Shown here piece after piece: positions 7,685 through 15,701 of a DNA stretch of 64,000 nucleotides. Source of the DNA: Tissierellaceae bacterium. Lineage in GTDB: Bacteria; Bacillota; Clostridia; Tissierellales; Tissierellaceae. The notes below the pieces were generated by a model. It did no database searches. It had not been told where the DNA came from and worked only from the letters and a program-made list of their open reading frames with translations. The position numbers were made by a program, and so were the translations under genes. Location of the stretch: contig JALNZV010000006.1 of NCBI GenBank assembly GCA_023229175.1, positions 38,256 to 102,255 of the forward strand, read 5' to 3'. Every line of letters starts with the position of its first letter. The first letter of the stretch is position 1.

Positions 7685-8122
7685 ATGGAAGATTATGAAA
7701 TACTAGATGTAGAAGACATTATAGAATTACATGATATGCTTATAAGAGATTTCGGTGGAATGAGTGGAATTTTTCCTGATACAGAAGCAAAAGTCGATGC
7801 TATATTAAACAATATGTTTGCTGAATATTTTGGTAGGAACCCATATATTGGACTATTTAACAAAGCAGCCTATTTATTATATTCGCTCACCAAAAATCAC
7901 TGTTTTCCTGATGGAAATAAAAGAATTGCTTTTAATAGTTGTGAAATCTTTTTATACATTAATGGCTATGAATTAGATACAGAAAGAATTGACTTTGCTA
8001 AATTTGTTGAAGATATAGCAGCTTCAAAACATAGTACGAAAAATATAAATTCTTATATACTTTCAATAGGAAAAATTCTAAAGGATAATTCTATATATTT
8101 ATATGATAATTATGAGGAATAA
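7685..8122 (+). CDS. doc: Doc-type (death-on-curing) Fic-fold toxin
   Basis: A 145-aa Fic/Doc family protein. The active-site loop HCFPDGNKRIAFN (from His72) matches HxFx(D/N)xNKR, the Doc variant in which Lys replaces the second Gly of classical Fic. Doc proteins phosphorylate elongation factor Tu and stop growth. No inhibitory (S/T)xxxE(G/N) helix is seen inside the protein, so it should need a separate antitoxin, probably the small protein just upstream. Such pairs stabilise mobile elements by killing cells that lose them. The target is taken from the family and is not shown here. Confidence 0.75.
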   Translation: MEDYEILDVEDIIELHDMLIRDFGGMSGIFPDTEAKVDAILNNMFAEYFGRNPYIGLFNKAAYLLYSLTKNHCFPDGNKRIAFNSCEIFLYINGYELDTERIDFAKFVEDIAASKHSTKNINSYILSIGKILKDNSIYLYDNYEE

Positions 8123-8158
8123 ATTATGAATTGAGAAATTTATAATTTATTCCTTTTT
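8116..8158 (+). terminator. Terminator after the Doc gene
   Basis: GGAATAAATTAT (8116-8127) pairs perfectly with ATAATTTATTCC (8142-8153), then T5. The stem includes the stop codon. Confidence 0.8.
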
Positions 8159-8314
8159 CTATGTTTCTAAGGATAATGGGTTAACATCTTTTGACTATAC
8201 GGGGTCAAACACAAATTTTAGCTATTCATTTGCTAAACCCAAACACGCTAATAGATGTTATAATAGAGGCAACTTAATAATGAAACAATTATAAAGTATA
8301 GGGGGGGATGGCTA

Positions 8315-8665
8315 ATGGTAGATTTTGAAAAACTAGGAAATAAAAAATTTGCATACAGTTGTCTTGAACTTCTTAATGATAAAGGTTGTTTTAATGAAGA
8401 AGTAATTAAAATTCTTACAAATGAAGATGAATGTAAAAGATTATTTAATTGTAGTAAGTTTCCTATTTTATCTGAGGTAGGATTAGAAGGTCAATTAGAA
8501 GATGGTGATTGCTATGATGAGCATGGAAGGCAGCGATTTTATAAGGAAAAAATATATGTTGATGGTCGAGCTTTTGTGGTGTCAAATCATTGGTATGGTC
8601 CCAATAAATCCATGCCAGATAACAGAACTCCTTTTTTTCAGTGGGTTTTAGAAAAAGCAAGATAA
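8315..8665 (+). CDS. Hypothetical protein, 116 aa
   Basis: ATG at 8315 follows AGGGGGGGATGG. It is a soluble, acidic protein with Cys residues (YSCLELL, KGCF, DECKRLFNC, DGDCYDE) and a distinct C-terminal block (GRAFVVSNHWYGPNKSMPDNRTPFFQWVLEK) that looks like a conserved module. I cannot assign a family. It stands alone between the Doc pair and the parA region, in the part of the element that differs from the main conjugation block. It could be a short accessory or defence-type cargo gene, but nothing in the sequence proves that. Confidence 0.55.
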   Translation: MVDFEKLGNKKFAYSCLELLNDKGCFNEEVIKILTNEDECKRLFNCSKFPILSEVGLEGQLEDGDCYDEHGRQRFYKEKIYVDGRAFVVSNHWYGPNKSMPDNRTPFFQWVLEKAR

Positions 8666-8679
8666 CATAATATACTATT

Positions 8680-8852
8680 TTAGAAGATTCTGAAATTAAA
8701 GGTGCATTGTAAATGTCAATTATTTTTCTCATAGATTTCCCCTTGCTACTTAATTCTTTAACCTTATTAATTAAATATTCTTTACTCTTTGATATATCTG
8801 AGGACTTAGCTTCAGCATTTGTTATTTTATCGTATTTTTCTTTTAATTTCAT
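8680..8852 (-). pseudogene. Possible small gene remnant on the minus strand
   Basis: The minus strand opens MKLKEKYDKITNAEAK and continues about 60 residues (KSKEYLINKVKELSSKGKSMRKIIDIYN), a plausible helical protein start. It then runs on against the antisense of the 8315 gene, which looks like non-coding read-through. It may be the head of a gene truncated during the rearrangements here. Weak evidence. Confidence 0.25.
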
Positions 8853-8880
8853 ATAGTAAAAACATATTATTCATCACATA

Positions 8881-8901
8881 AGAGCCTAAGGGCTCTTTTT
8901 T
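8881..8901 (+). terminator. Terminator hairpin before the 8921 gene
   Basis: AGAGCC (8881-8886) pairs with GGCTCT (8891-8896), followed by T6. Identical to the hairpin at 6459, it marks the left edge of the duplicated block. Confidence 0.75.
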
Positions 8902-8920
8902 AATGGAAAGGAGTTGAATC

Positions 8921-9268
8921 ATGCAAAATTATTCCTTACTACTCACCTACAACAAAGATACTAAAATCTTAGACTTACTCAATAACGAAACCAAAAGTGA
9001 AAAAATCTATACAGCAAAAGAAGTAGAAAAGATATCAATAGATGAACCTTTTGAAATAACAGATAGGCTGGATCAAAGAATTAAAGACACAGTAAGGTTT
9101 GATGATTTTCCACTACTAGGATACTTTTATAAAAAAGAAGGAGAGGATTACATATCCATTGCAATAGAAAACAAAATACTTACATTAGTAGAGAGATTTA
9201 GTTCATTAGAAGATTGTATAGAACATCTTAGAGGTGAAAGATGGGAAGAATGGGAACTTGAATATTAA
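8921..9268 (+). CDS. Hypothetical ICE protein, 115 aa
   Basis: The intact version of the gene whose first 82 residues survive in the scar at 6499. ATG at 8921 has AAAGGAG nine bases upstream. The protein is charged and soluble (LLTYNKDTKILDLLNNE, FPLLGYFYKKEGEDY) and ends in WEEWELEY. No known motif is visible. It is the first gene of a run that continues into parA, 17 bp downstream, so it is probably co-expressed with the partition genes. Confidence 0.65.
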   Translation: MQNYSLLLTYNKDTKILDLLNNETKSEKIYTAKEVEKISIDEPFEITDRLDQRIKDTVRFDDFPLLGYFYKKEGEDYISIAIENKILTLVERFSSLEDCIEHLRGERWEEWELEY

Positions 9269-9284
9269 AAGAGGAGGTTTTCAC

Positions 9285-10082
9285 ATGTCTAAAATAACTG
9301 CAATAATAAATCAAAAAGGAGGAACAGGAAAAACTACAACAGCATTAAACCTAGGGTATGCATTATCTGAAGAAGGGAAGGAGGTGCTATTAATTGACTT
9401 TGATCCACAAGCAAGTCTAACAGCTGCCTTAGGTTGTAATGTAGACAATAAAACCAATATACAAACACTAATGGCATTAGCCATAGAGGAAAAGGAGATG
9501 ATGGAAGAAGAGAAATATATATTAAATATAAAAGAGAATTTAGACTTAATACCATGTTCATTAGATTTAGCAGGAATAGAAATGTCTTTAGTAAATGTAA
9601 TGAGTAGAGAATTAGTTTTAAAATCAGTAGTGGAAAATATAAAAAAAGATTATGACTATATTTTAATAGATTGTTCCCCTAGCCTTGGTATGCTTACCAT
9701 AAATGCCTTAGCAGCATGTAATAGTGTAATCATTCCAGTAACACCTGAATATCTTTCAGCTAAAGGATTAGGACTTCTAGTGAACAATATAAATAGAATA
9801 AAGAAAAGAATTAATCCTGGCATAGAAATAGATGGAATACTTATTACAATGTTAAACCAGAGAACAAATCTTTCAAAGGAAATGGTAAAAGCATTAAATG
9901 AATCTGTAGATTTTATTAAAGATAAATACAATCTAGATATTAAGGTATTTAAAAGCAAGATACCAATTTCCGTAAGGACAGGAGAAGCTATATTAAATAA
10001 AAAGAGTATTATAGAATATGCTCCCAAAAACAAAGTAGCTAAAGCTTATGAAGACTTTGCAAAGGAGTGGTCAAATTGGTAA
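9285..10082 (+). CDS. parA: ParA-family partition ATPase
   Basis: A 265-aa ParA/Soj ATPase. The deviant Walker A is KGGTGKTT (residues 11-18), with LIDFDPQASLT and the Walker B-type DYILIDCSPSLGMLT both present. I start at ATG 9285 behind GAGGAGG; a longer upstream reading would overlap the previous gene. ParA forms ATP-driven gradients on the nucleoid that position DNA bound by ParB. Its stop overlaps the start of the ParB-like gene, which suggests coupled translation. On an ICE this pair would stabilise the circular form after excision. Confidence 0.88.
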   Translation: MSKITAIINQKGGTGKTTTALNLGYALSEEGKEVLLIDFDPQASLTAALGCNVDNKTNIQTLMALAIEEKEMMEEEKYILNIKENLDLIPCSLDLAGIEMSLVNVMSRELVLKSVVENIKKDYDYILIDCSPSLGMLTINALAACNSVIIPVTPEYLSAKGLGLLVNNINRIKKRINPGIEIDGILITMLNQRTNLSKEMVKALNESVDFIKDKYNLDIKVFKSKIPISVRTGEAILNKKSIIEYAPKNKVAKAYEDFAKEWSNW

Positions 10083-11071
10083 AGAATAGCATAATCAATT
10101 TAAATGAAATGTTAGGATTAACAGATGAAGACATAGATAATGAAAAGAAAGGAACTACAGAGGTAGATATATCTCAGTTGGTTCCTTTTTCTAATCATCC
10201 TTTTAAACTTTATGAAGGACCACGTCTTAATGACATGGTTGAAAGTATAAAAGAATATGGAGTAATTACTCCACTAATAGTTAGACCTAAGGAAGATGGA
10301 AAATATGAAATACTATCAGGGCACAATAGAGCAAATTCAGCAAAGATAGCAGGTTTAACTAAAGTACCCGTAGTAATAAAAGAAGATTTAACAGATGAAG
10401 AAGCCATGTTAATAGTTACAGAAACCAACTTAATACAAAGAGCATTTTCAGAACTAACTCATTCAGAAAAAGCAAGAATCTTAACAGAAAGACATGATGC
10501 AATTAAAGAACAGGGTAGAAGAAAAGACTTAATAAATGAAATTGAAAAGCTCTATAAAGGTGATTATTTAGAGGAAAACTCTGATTTGGGCCAAATTGAC
10601 CCAAAACAATTTACAAGAGATAAAATAGGAGACCAATATGATCTTTCTCCTAGAATGGTATCAAGATATCTAAGAATAGATACTCTTATAGCAGAACTAA
10701 AGGAAAGACTTGATAATAATGAAATTCCTTTTACAGCAGCTGTTGATTTATCTTTCTTGAAACAGGAAGAACAAGAGATAGTAGAAGACATATTAGATGA
10801 TTACGGATTTAAGGTAGACCTAAAGAAATCAGATATTCTAAAATCCTATTCCCAAGGAAGTAATTTTAAATATGACAAAGCTTATGAAGTGTTATCAGGA
10901 AAGTATTTCAACAAACCTAAGAAAGTTAAAAACTTTAAATTAAAACCAAAATTAATTAATAAATATTTTAAAGAAAATCAAACTCAAAAAGAAATAGAAG
11001 AAATCATAGAAAATGCATTAGAATTATATTTTTCACAAAACAATGAATTGGAAGAGGAAATAGAAGTTTAG
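10076..11071 (+). CDS. parB: ParB/Spo0J-like partition protein
   Basis: About 331 aa from a TTG start at 10076. This start is chosen over GTG 10067 because AAAGGAG ends right at the GTG and is correctly spaced for the TTG. An N-terminal ParB nuclease-like domain includes GHNRANSAKIAGLTKVPV; the CTP-binding region of ParB proteins lies here, with GHNRA in place of the usual GERR. It is followed by a helix-turn-helix region (about 180-215, LSPRMVSRYLRI). The C-terminal third is charged. It should bind a centromere-like site and stimulate ParA. The iteron clusters at 5.1-5.7 kb are a candidate site. Confidence 0.82.
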   Translation: MVKNSIINLNEMLGLTDEDIDNEKKGTTEVDISQLVPFSNHPFKLYEGPRLNDMVESIKEYGVITPLIVRPKEDGKYEILSGHNRANSAKIAGLTKVPVVIKEDLTDEEAMLIVTETNLIQRAFSELTHSEKARILTERHDAIKEQGRRKDLINEIEKLYKGDYLEENSDLGQIDPKQFTRDKIGDQYDLSPRMVSRYLRIDTLIAELKERLDNNEIPFTAAVDLSFLKQEEQEIVEDILDDYGFKVDLKKSDILKSYSQGSNFKYDKAYEVLSGKYFNKPKKVKNFKLKPKLINKYFKENQTQKEIEEIIENALELYFSQNNELEEEIEV

Positions 11072-11086
11072 AGGAAGGTGAAGAAA

Positions 11087-11371
11087 ATGCGAAGATTATT
11101 AATAACTATATACTTTGATATTGAAGATGATAGACCAGATGAAGACAGGGATTATGATAGGTTTATATTAGAAGTAGATAGTAGGAACTTTAGAAGAAGA
11201 TTATTTGAAATATTTGATGAAAAGAAATATTCATGGGATGATTATCAAAAATTTAAAAGAGGATATAAACCAATAATGAGTATAGACCAATTAGACTTAA
11301 CAGATTTAGATGTGTTTACAGCTAATGAATTTTCTATAGGTGATACCAATATAGAAGAAATAGAAATTTAG
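11087..11371 (+). CDS. Hypothetical acidic protein, 94 aa
   Basis: Start at ATG 11087, eight bases after GAGGAAGG, rather than the GTG at 11078 inside the ribosome site. The product is very acidic (DIEDDRPDEDRDYDRFILEVD and a DLTDLDVF... tail). No family is recognised. It lies between parB and the Toprim gene, with 15-16 bp gaps on each side, so it is one operon with them. Acidic small proteins in such positions are sometimes DNA mimics or replication accessories. That is only a guess. Confidence 0.6.
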   Translation: MRRLLITIYFDIEDDRPDEDRDYDRFILEVDSRNFRRRLFEIFDEKKYSWDDYQKFKRGYKPIMSIDQLDLTDLDVFTANEFSIGDTNIEEIEI

Positions 11372-11387
11372 AAGTAGGTGATAAATA

Positions 11388-12365
11388 ATGGCCCATAAAA
11401 GGCTTAGATTTACAGATGAAGAATTAACTCAAGCTAATAATGTTAATTTAATGGACTATGCAGCAAACATAGGATTGGAATTAAAAAAGGTAGGAAAAGA
11501 TTCATATCATATAGAAGGCTATGGAGGACTATATATAAATCCTATCTTAAATAAATGGAACTGTTTCTCTAAGGGAGAAGGAGGTGGTCCAATACAATTT
11601 GTAATGTTCATAGAGAATAAAACATGGGTAGAATCAGTAAAGCAATTACTAGGCTTTAATCCTACTACCAATCACCATAAGCAATACAGTATAGCTAAAA
11701 GAAAAATAGAAGAAAAAGGAGAGTTTATTCTTCCAGAAAAAAACAATACTTATAAACATGTTATAGCTTATCTGATAAAGACAAGAAAAATAGATAAGAA
11801 CTTAGTATATAAATTAATCAAAGAAGGTAAATTATATGAGGATAAAAATAAAAACTGCGTATTTGTTGGATATGACAATAACAATAATCCTAGATATGGA
11901 AATTTAAGAAGTACTAACACTAATACTGTATTTAAAGGTGATGTAAAAAACTCCGATAAAGCATATCCTTTTGCTATTGAGGGTACAAGCGATAAGGTAT
12001 ATGTATGTGAATCTCCAATAGAAGTTCTTAGTTATTTAACTATTTTAAAGTTATATAATATCAACTCCTTTAACCATCATATTATCTCCTTAGGAGGGGT
12101 ATCTGATAAGGCATTGAAACAATACTTAGAAGATAATCCAATGATCAGGTATATAGTCCTATGCCTTAATAATGACAAAACGGGAATTAAGGCCACTAAT
12201 AAAATTAGAAGTGGGTATAAAAATAAATATAACGTCATAGAACAGTATCCCATCAATAAAGATTACAATGAAGATTTGATAAATACAACATATAATCAAA
12301 TTTTTACGAAAAAAAATATGTTCCTTAGGCGTGGCGAAGAAGAGAAGTTCAACTTGGAACTATAG
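11388..12365 (+). CDS. DUF3991/Toprim primase-like ICE protein
   Basis: A 325-aa protein of the ICE-borne DUF3991-Toprim type. The N-terminal part (1-75) resembles the CHC2-type primase zinc region, but only one Cys (WNCFSKGEGGG) is left, so metal binding is doubtful. The middle holds the DUF3991-like block. The Toprim fold follows, with catalytic Glu in VCESPIEVL and the acidic pair region LCLNNDKTG. Relatives are thought to help replicate or prime transferred single-stranded DNA. An AGGTGATAAATA ribosome site precedes the ATG. Last gene of the parAB run: a terminator hairpin overlaps its end. Confidence 0.75.
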   Translation: MAHKRLRFTDEELTQANNVNLMDYAANIGLELKKVGKDSYHIEGYGGLYINPILNKWNCFSKGEGGGPIQFVMFIENKTWVESVKQLLGFNPTTNHHKQYSIAKRKIEEKGEFILPEKNNTYKHVIAYLIKTRKIDKNLVYKLIKEGKLYEDKNKNCVFVGYDNNNNPRYGNLRSTNTNTVFKGDVKNSDKAYPFAIEGTSDKVYVCESPIEVLSYLTILKLYNINSFNHHIISLGGVSDKALKQYLEDNPMIRYIVLCLNNDKTGIKATNKIRSGYKNKYNVIEQYPINKDYNEDLINTTYNQIFTKKNMFLRRGEEEKFNLEL

Positions 12366-12377
12366 CTCTTCTTTTTT
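12339..12377 (+). terminator. Terminator overlapping the end of the Toprim gene
   Basis: GAAGAG (12339-12344) pairs with CTCTTC (12366-12371), with a further inner AGTTC/GGAACT stem, then T6. It ends the parA-parB-Toprim transcript. Confidence 0.7.
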
Positions 12378-12391
12378 GTTTTTCAATATCC

Positions 12392-12523
12392 AGGGTGTAC
12401 CTAACAAAGCTTTGCTTTGAAAGGGCAAGTTTCCCATTTGTCGGACTATGCCTCCAAATAGGTGAAATAAGGGATTTCATCCCATATTTCATAGATTAAT
12501 ACACGGGAAGTATCCCGTACCCT
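12392..12523 (+). ncRNA. Structured leader RNA or origin-type hairpin region before the RadC gene
   Basis: A gene-free stretch with several strong stems. AGGGTGTAC (12392-12400) can close with GTACCCT (12517-12523). CAAAGC-ttt-GCTTTG lies at 12405-12419. GAAATA-a-GGGAT-ttc-ATCCC-a-TATTTC lies at 12464-12490. ACGGGA-agta-TCCCGT lies at 12503-12518. The closing stem and last hairpin share GT, so they exclude each other, as in a switch. It ends 10 bp before the ribosome site. It could be a leader that controls translation, or an oriT/single-strand origin. No known riboswitch was recognised. Confidence 0.5.
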
Positions 12524-12548
12524 CTAAATAAGAAAGGAGATGAAATTA

Positions 12549-13943
12549 TTGAAGAAAAACGAAGAAAGATTAATTAAGGCAATTTCAAAGGTGATAGGGA
12601 TTAAGGAAGAGAAGATTCAAAATTATTCACAAAACAATGAAGTATTAAATTTACTCAAAAGACCTAAAACTATTGAACCAACAAAATTACAAATGGAAAG
12701 AATTAATTTGCTAAATGAATTTTTGGTTAATTATAGTATTACAAAAGAGTTTTCCCATAAAAAGGAGATTAGTTTTACTAACTCAAAGGAAGTAGGAGAA
12801 TATTTCAAGTATCTAATAGGAAATAAAAAAGATAAGGAAGTATTTATGTGTGCCTTCTTAGACAGAAATAATCAATTAATTGATATAAAGAAAATATCTG
12901 AAGGTACCTTATCAGCAGCAATAGTCTTTCCTAGGGAAATAGTAAAAGAAGTTCTAGATACTAAATGTAAATCAGTGGTATTTTCTCATAATCATCCTAG
13001 TGGGAATACAGAGCCAAGTGATGAAGACATTGCATTAACAAATAATTTAGCAAATATAATTTCACCATTAGGAATTAAAGTAATAGACCATGTAATTGTT
13101 GGAGATGATATAACATCTCTTAAAGATAGAGGAGTCATAGGCTATGATAAAGACCATCAGTTTATTGTAAATACAAATGAAGAAGATTATACAGTGGGAA
13201 AAGAATACTATAAAAACCATGTAGATATGTTTATTGAATCATTATTAAATCTTGCTGATATTGACCACAAAAAAATAAATAATTACTTGAATAGTATTCC
13301 ACAAGAATCAAATTCATTATATACTAATAATATAATAAGTATAGTTGAAGATCCAACAAGAGCCAAAGATACTTTAAATTTAAATAAAAAAGAATTAAGT
13401 AAATTAAAAATAATAAATGATTTTTTACAAAATTATAATTCATTAACCAATATATCTAAAGCTAAAAATAAAATAAATGGTCCAACTCAAATGGCAAGAT
13501 TATTCAAAGAAAAAGTAAAAGATGAAGGTAAAGAAGATATATATTTAATGCTGTATAATTCAAAACTAGTATTATTAGGGGTTGAAAAGATAACAAATAC
13601 AAGAGAAGGAAATATAGTACTAAGTCCAAAAGATATATTATCTAAAACTCTAGCATACGATGCAGCAATTATAAGCTTGGTACATACTAATAGTCCAAAT
13701 AATTATGAAACAACAAATTTAGCAATGGAAATAGCTCAAAATTTATTTAATATATTAAGACCGCTTCACTTAAACATAATAGATTATTTAATAGTGGATG
13801 ATAAAAACTTTACTTCTCTAAAAGAAAAGGGGCTAATGCCATATACAGTAATAGGCATGGGGGATTATAAAAAAGTAAACATAGGAATAGATAAAGATTA
13901 CCATGAAGAAATTGAGAACGATGAATATGAAATGGAATTTTAG
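12549..13943 (+). CDS. Tandem RadC/JAB-domain protein with one degenerate repeat
   Basis: Best start is TTG 12549, nine bases after AAAGGAG; an ATG at 12540 touches the ribosome site. The first half is a RadC-type JAB/MPN+ domain with intact metal motif HNHPSGNTEPSDED (from residue 147). The second half repeats the fold (LVLLGVEKI, SLVHTNSPNNYETTNLAMEIAQNL, LNIIDYLIVDD), but the metal ligands are replaced (HTNSPNN, from about residue 379), so it should be catalytically dead. RadC-like proteins are common on ICEs and phages; their reaction is not settled. It opens the operon that leads to the relaxase genes. Confidence 0.75.
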   Translation: MKKNEERLIKAISKVIGIKEEKIQNYSQNNEVLNLLKRPKTIEPTKLQMERINLLNEFLVNYSITKEFSHKKEISFTNSKEVGEYFKYLIGNKKDKEVFMCAFLDRNNQLIDIKKISEGTLSAAIVFPREIVKEVLDTKCKSVVFSHNHPSGNTEPSDEDIALTNNLANIISPLGIKVIDHVIVGDDITSLKDRGVIGYDKDHQFIVNTNEEDYTVGKEYYKNHVDMFIESLLNLADIDHKKINNYLNSIPQESNSLYTNNIISIVEDPTRAKDTLNLNKKELSKLKIINDFLQNYNSLTNISKAKNKINGPTQMARLFKEKVKDEGKEDIYLMLYNSKLVLLGVEKITNTREGNIVLSPKDILSKTLAYDAAIISLVHTNSPNNYETTNLAMEIAQNLFNILRPLHLNIIDYLIVDDKNFTSLKEKGLMPYTVIGMGDYKKVNIGIDKDYHEEIENDEYEMEF

Positions 13944-13983
13944 AAAAAGTGGAATTGAAAGAAAAACAATAGGGAGTGATGTT

Positions 13984-14178
13984 GTGGATAATATTAATGA
14001 AATGATGCTAAAGTTAATAGATACTAGTGAAAGAGATAAAGATATAATAAAAAACTATTTAGAACACAACAATATTGATGATTTATTTGCAAACTATGAA
14101 GGCTTAGGGTTGAGCAAAGACACAATGGAGCAAATAGAAAGCTTAATAGTCATTATTGAAAACTATGAAAACATGTAA
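13984..14178 (+). CDS. Hypothetical protein, 64 aa
   Basis: Start GTG 13984 with GGGAG seven bases upstream. The longer open frame from 13903 would overlap the RadC gene and has no ribosome site. Product: an acidic helical protein (DNINEMMLKLIDTSERDKDIIKNYL). No family is recognised. It sits between the RadC-like gene and the relaxosome gene, ahead of a terminator-like hairpin. Confidence 0.5.
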   Translation: MDNINEMMLKLIDTSERDKDIIKNYLEHNNIDDLFANYEGLGLSKDTMEQIESLIVIIENYENM

Positions 14179-14191
14179 AAATAAGGGGTAG

Positions 14192-14222
14192 GGACTAGGA
14201 GGAAATATAATCTAGTCCTTTT
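14192..14222 (+). terminator. Hairpin/terminator before the relaxosome gene
   Basis: GGACTAG (14192-14198) pairs with CTAGTCC (14212-14218), followed by TTTTACTTTTTT. It may terminate transcription; being just upstream of the relaxase pair it could also be part of oriT. Confidence 0.55.
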
Positions 14223-14246
14223 ACTTTTTTAAAGGGGGCGTTTCTT

Positions 14247-14570
14247 ATTGAAAATAAGACTGAAAGAATAACTTTTAGAATAAGTCCTAAAGAACTAAAT
14301 GTAATAGAATCAAAAGCTAATAAAGCTAATATGAAAGTAAGTGAATATGTTAGGCATACATCTTTAAATAAGGAAATCATAGTAATTAATGAATTAAAAA
14401 GCTTTACCAAAGAATTAAGAGCCATAGGAACAAATTTAAATCAGCTAACAATTCTTTGTCACCAGGGACGAATAATCTGTCCTGATATATCAGCAACAAA
14501 GAAGAAGGTGAATGAAGTATGGCAATCCTTAAATTCATTAATGGGAGAAATGAGAAAAAGGCAGGATTGA
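14247..14570 (+). CDS. MobC-like relaxosome protein, apparent ATT start
   Basis: 107 aa. The N-terminus TERITFRISPKELNVIESKA is a ribbon-helix-helix module as in MobC/plasmid mobilisation proteins, followed by a helical C-terminal half (ELRAIGTNLNQLTILCHQGRI). MobC proteins bind oriT and help the relaxase open the strands. No ATG, GTG or TTG opens this frame before the conserved region; ATT 14247 stands eight bases after AAAGGGGG. The first in-frame ATG (14331) would cut the DNA-binding domain off. It overlaps the relaxase start by 52 bp, so the two are made together. Confidence 0.72.
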   Translation: MENKTERITFRISPKELNVIESKANKANMKVSEYVRHTSLNKEIIVINELKSFTKELRAIGTNLNQLTILCHQGRIICPDISATKKKVNEVWQSLNSLMGEMRKRQD

Positions 14571-15604
14571 TAAGGGCAATAGATTATATTATAGATGAAA
14601 ATAAAACAGAAGCTTTTAATTTGAAAGAAGATGATGTAGAAAGTTTATTCATAGATCAGCTTATAGAAAACAACAAGGGAAATAGGGCTATAAACTATAT
14701 CACCAAAGATGAAAAGACTTCAATTAACTTAACAACAGGAATAAATTGTAGCCCTGAATCTGCTTTTGAAGAGATGATGATTACTAAAAAAATGTTTAAT
14801 AAAGAAGGTGGTAGACAATTTATACATTTTACCCACTCATATTCAGATAAAGAGAAAATAGATCCAGCATTAGCCCATGAAATATCTTTAAAATTAATAG
14901 AACATCCAAGATTTAAAAATTTTCAAATTATAGCAGCTACCCATGTAGATAAAGACCATATTCATACACATTTTGTGCTAAATACAGTAAATGCAGAAAC
15001 AGGGAAGAAGTGGAGACAATCGAGGAAAGAATTAGAAGAATTAAAAGAGTATTCCAATGAATTATGTAAAGAATATGGTCTAAAGCATAGTATAGTTGAA
15101 ACAAAGAAAGAAATATCAAATAGTATAACCTCAGGAGAATATAGAGCTAAAAAAGAAGGCAGGTCATGGAAATATGAGCTATGGCTAACTGTCAATGAAT
15201 GTATTAAAATTTCCATGAGTAAAGATGATTTTATAAAAAATATGAATGATTTAGGCTATCAAGTTAGATGGGTAGATAATAGGAAAAATATAACCTTTAT
15301 TCTCCCCAATGGAAGAAAGTGCAATAACGATAAATTACATCCTCCTAAAAGCTTTACAAAGGAAGCCTTACTAAAGAAGTTTGAATTAAACAAGCAATTT
15401 ATCGAGAAAAAAGATACAATTAGGGTAGAAAGACAAATAGAAGATAGAAAAAATTTAATATTAGAAACCATAAGAATACTATCAGACAATCCTAGTGAAG
15501 GAGATAAAAATTATCCCCTAACATATTTAGAAGGGCAAGCATTAAAAGAAAAAATGATAGAACAGGAGAAGGGTCAAGGTTTAGACTGGGAAAGAGAAAT
15601 GTAA
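14519..15604 (+). CDS. MOBP-type relaxase
   Basis: A 361-aa relaxase with the three-histidine metal site typical of MOBP/VirD2-like enzymes: His103 in FIHFTHSY and HVDKDHIHTH from His142. A Tyr near residues 55-65 (AINYITKDEK) is the likely nucleophile. It nicks oriT, stays bound to the 5' end and is passed to VirD4 for export. The length fits short ICE relaxases. ATG at 14519 lies inside the relaxosome gene. oriT should be near, probably in 14180-14250 or in the hairpin region at 12.4 kb. Confidence 0.85.
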   Translation: MAILKFINGRNEKKAGLIRAIDYIIDENKTEAFNLKEDDVESLFIDQLIENNKGNRAINYITKDEKTSINLTTGINCSPESAFEEMMITKKMFNKEGGRQFIHFTHSYSDKEKIDPALAHEISLKLIEHPRFKNFQIIAATHVDKDHIHTHFVLNTVNAETGKKWRQSRKELEELKEYSNELCKEYGLKHSIVETKKEISNSITSGEYRAKKEGRSWKYELWLTVNECIKISMSKDDFIKNMNDLGYQVRWVDNRKNITFILPNGRKCNNDKLHPPKSFTKEALLKKFELNKQFIEKKDTIRVERQIEDRKNLILETIRILSDNPSEGDKNYPLTYLEGQALKEKMIEQEKGQGLDWEREM

Positions 15605-15701
15605 TACCTATTAATAAAGTACTAATAATGAAAATACCATGTATTTACTGTAAAATTTATATTATAATATAGATTAAAGGATTAAGGAGGTAGATATTAC
15701 C

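Noticed and set aside
8463..8700. Minus-strand extension of the 8852 open frame
   Set aside because: It is antisense to the 8315 gene and shows no protein-like pattern there. Only the first 60 codons were kept as a weak remnant.
6459..8901. Recurring AGAGCC...GGCTCT hairpins as a mobile repeat
   Set aside because: Only the 6459 and 8881 copies extend into homology, and this belongs to the larger duplication. The others (16464, 21155) are ordinary terminators with similar stems.
12380..12540. T-box or other known riboswitch before the RadC gene
   Set aside because: AGGGTGTACC looks a little like the T-box core AGGGTGGnACCGCG but lacks its second half, and there is no specifier stem or terminator. 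Kept only as an unassigned structure.
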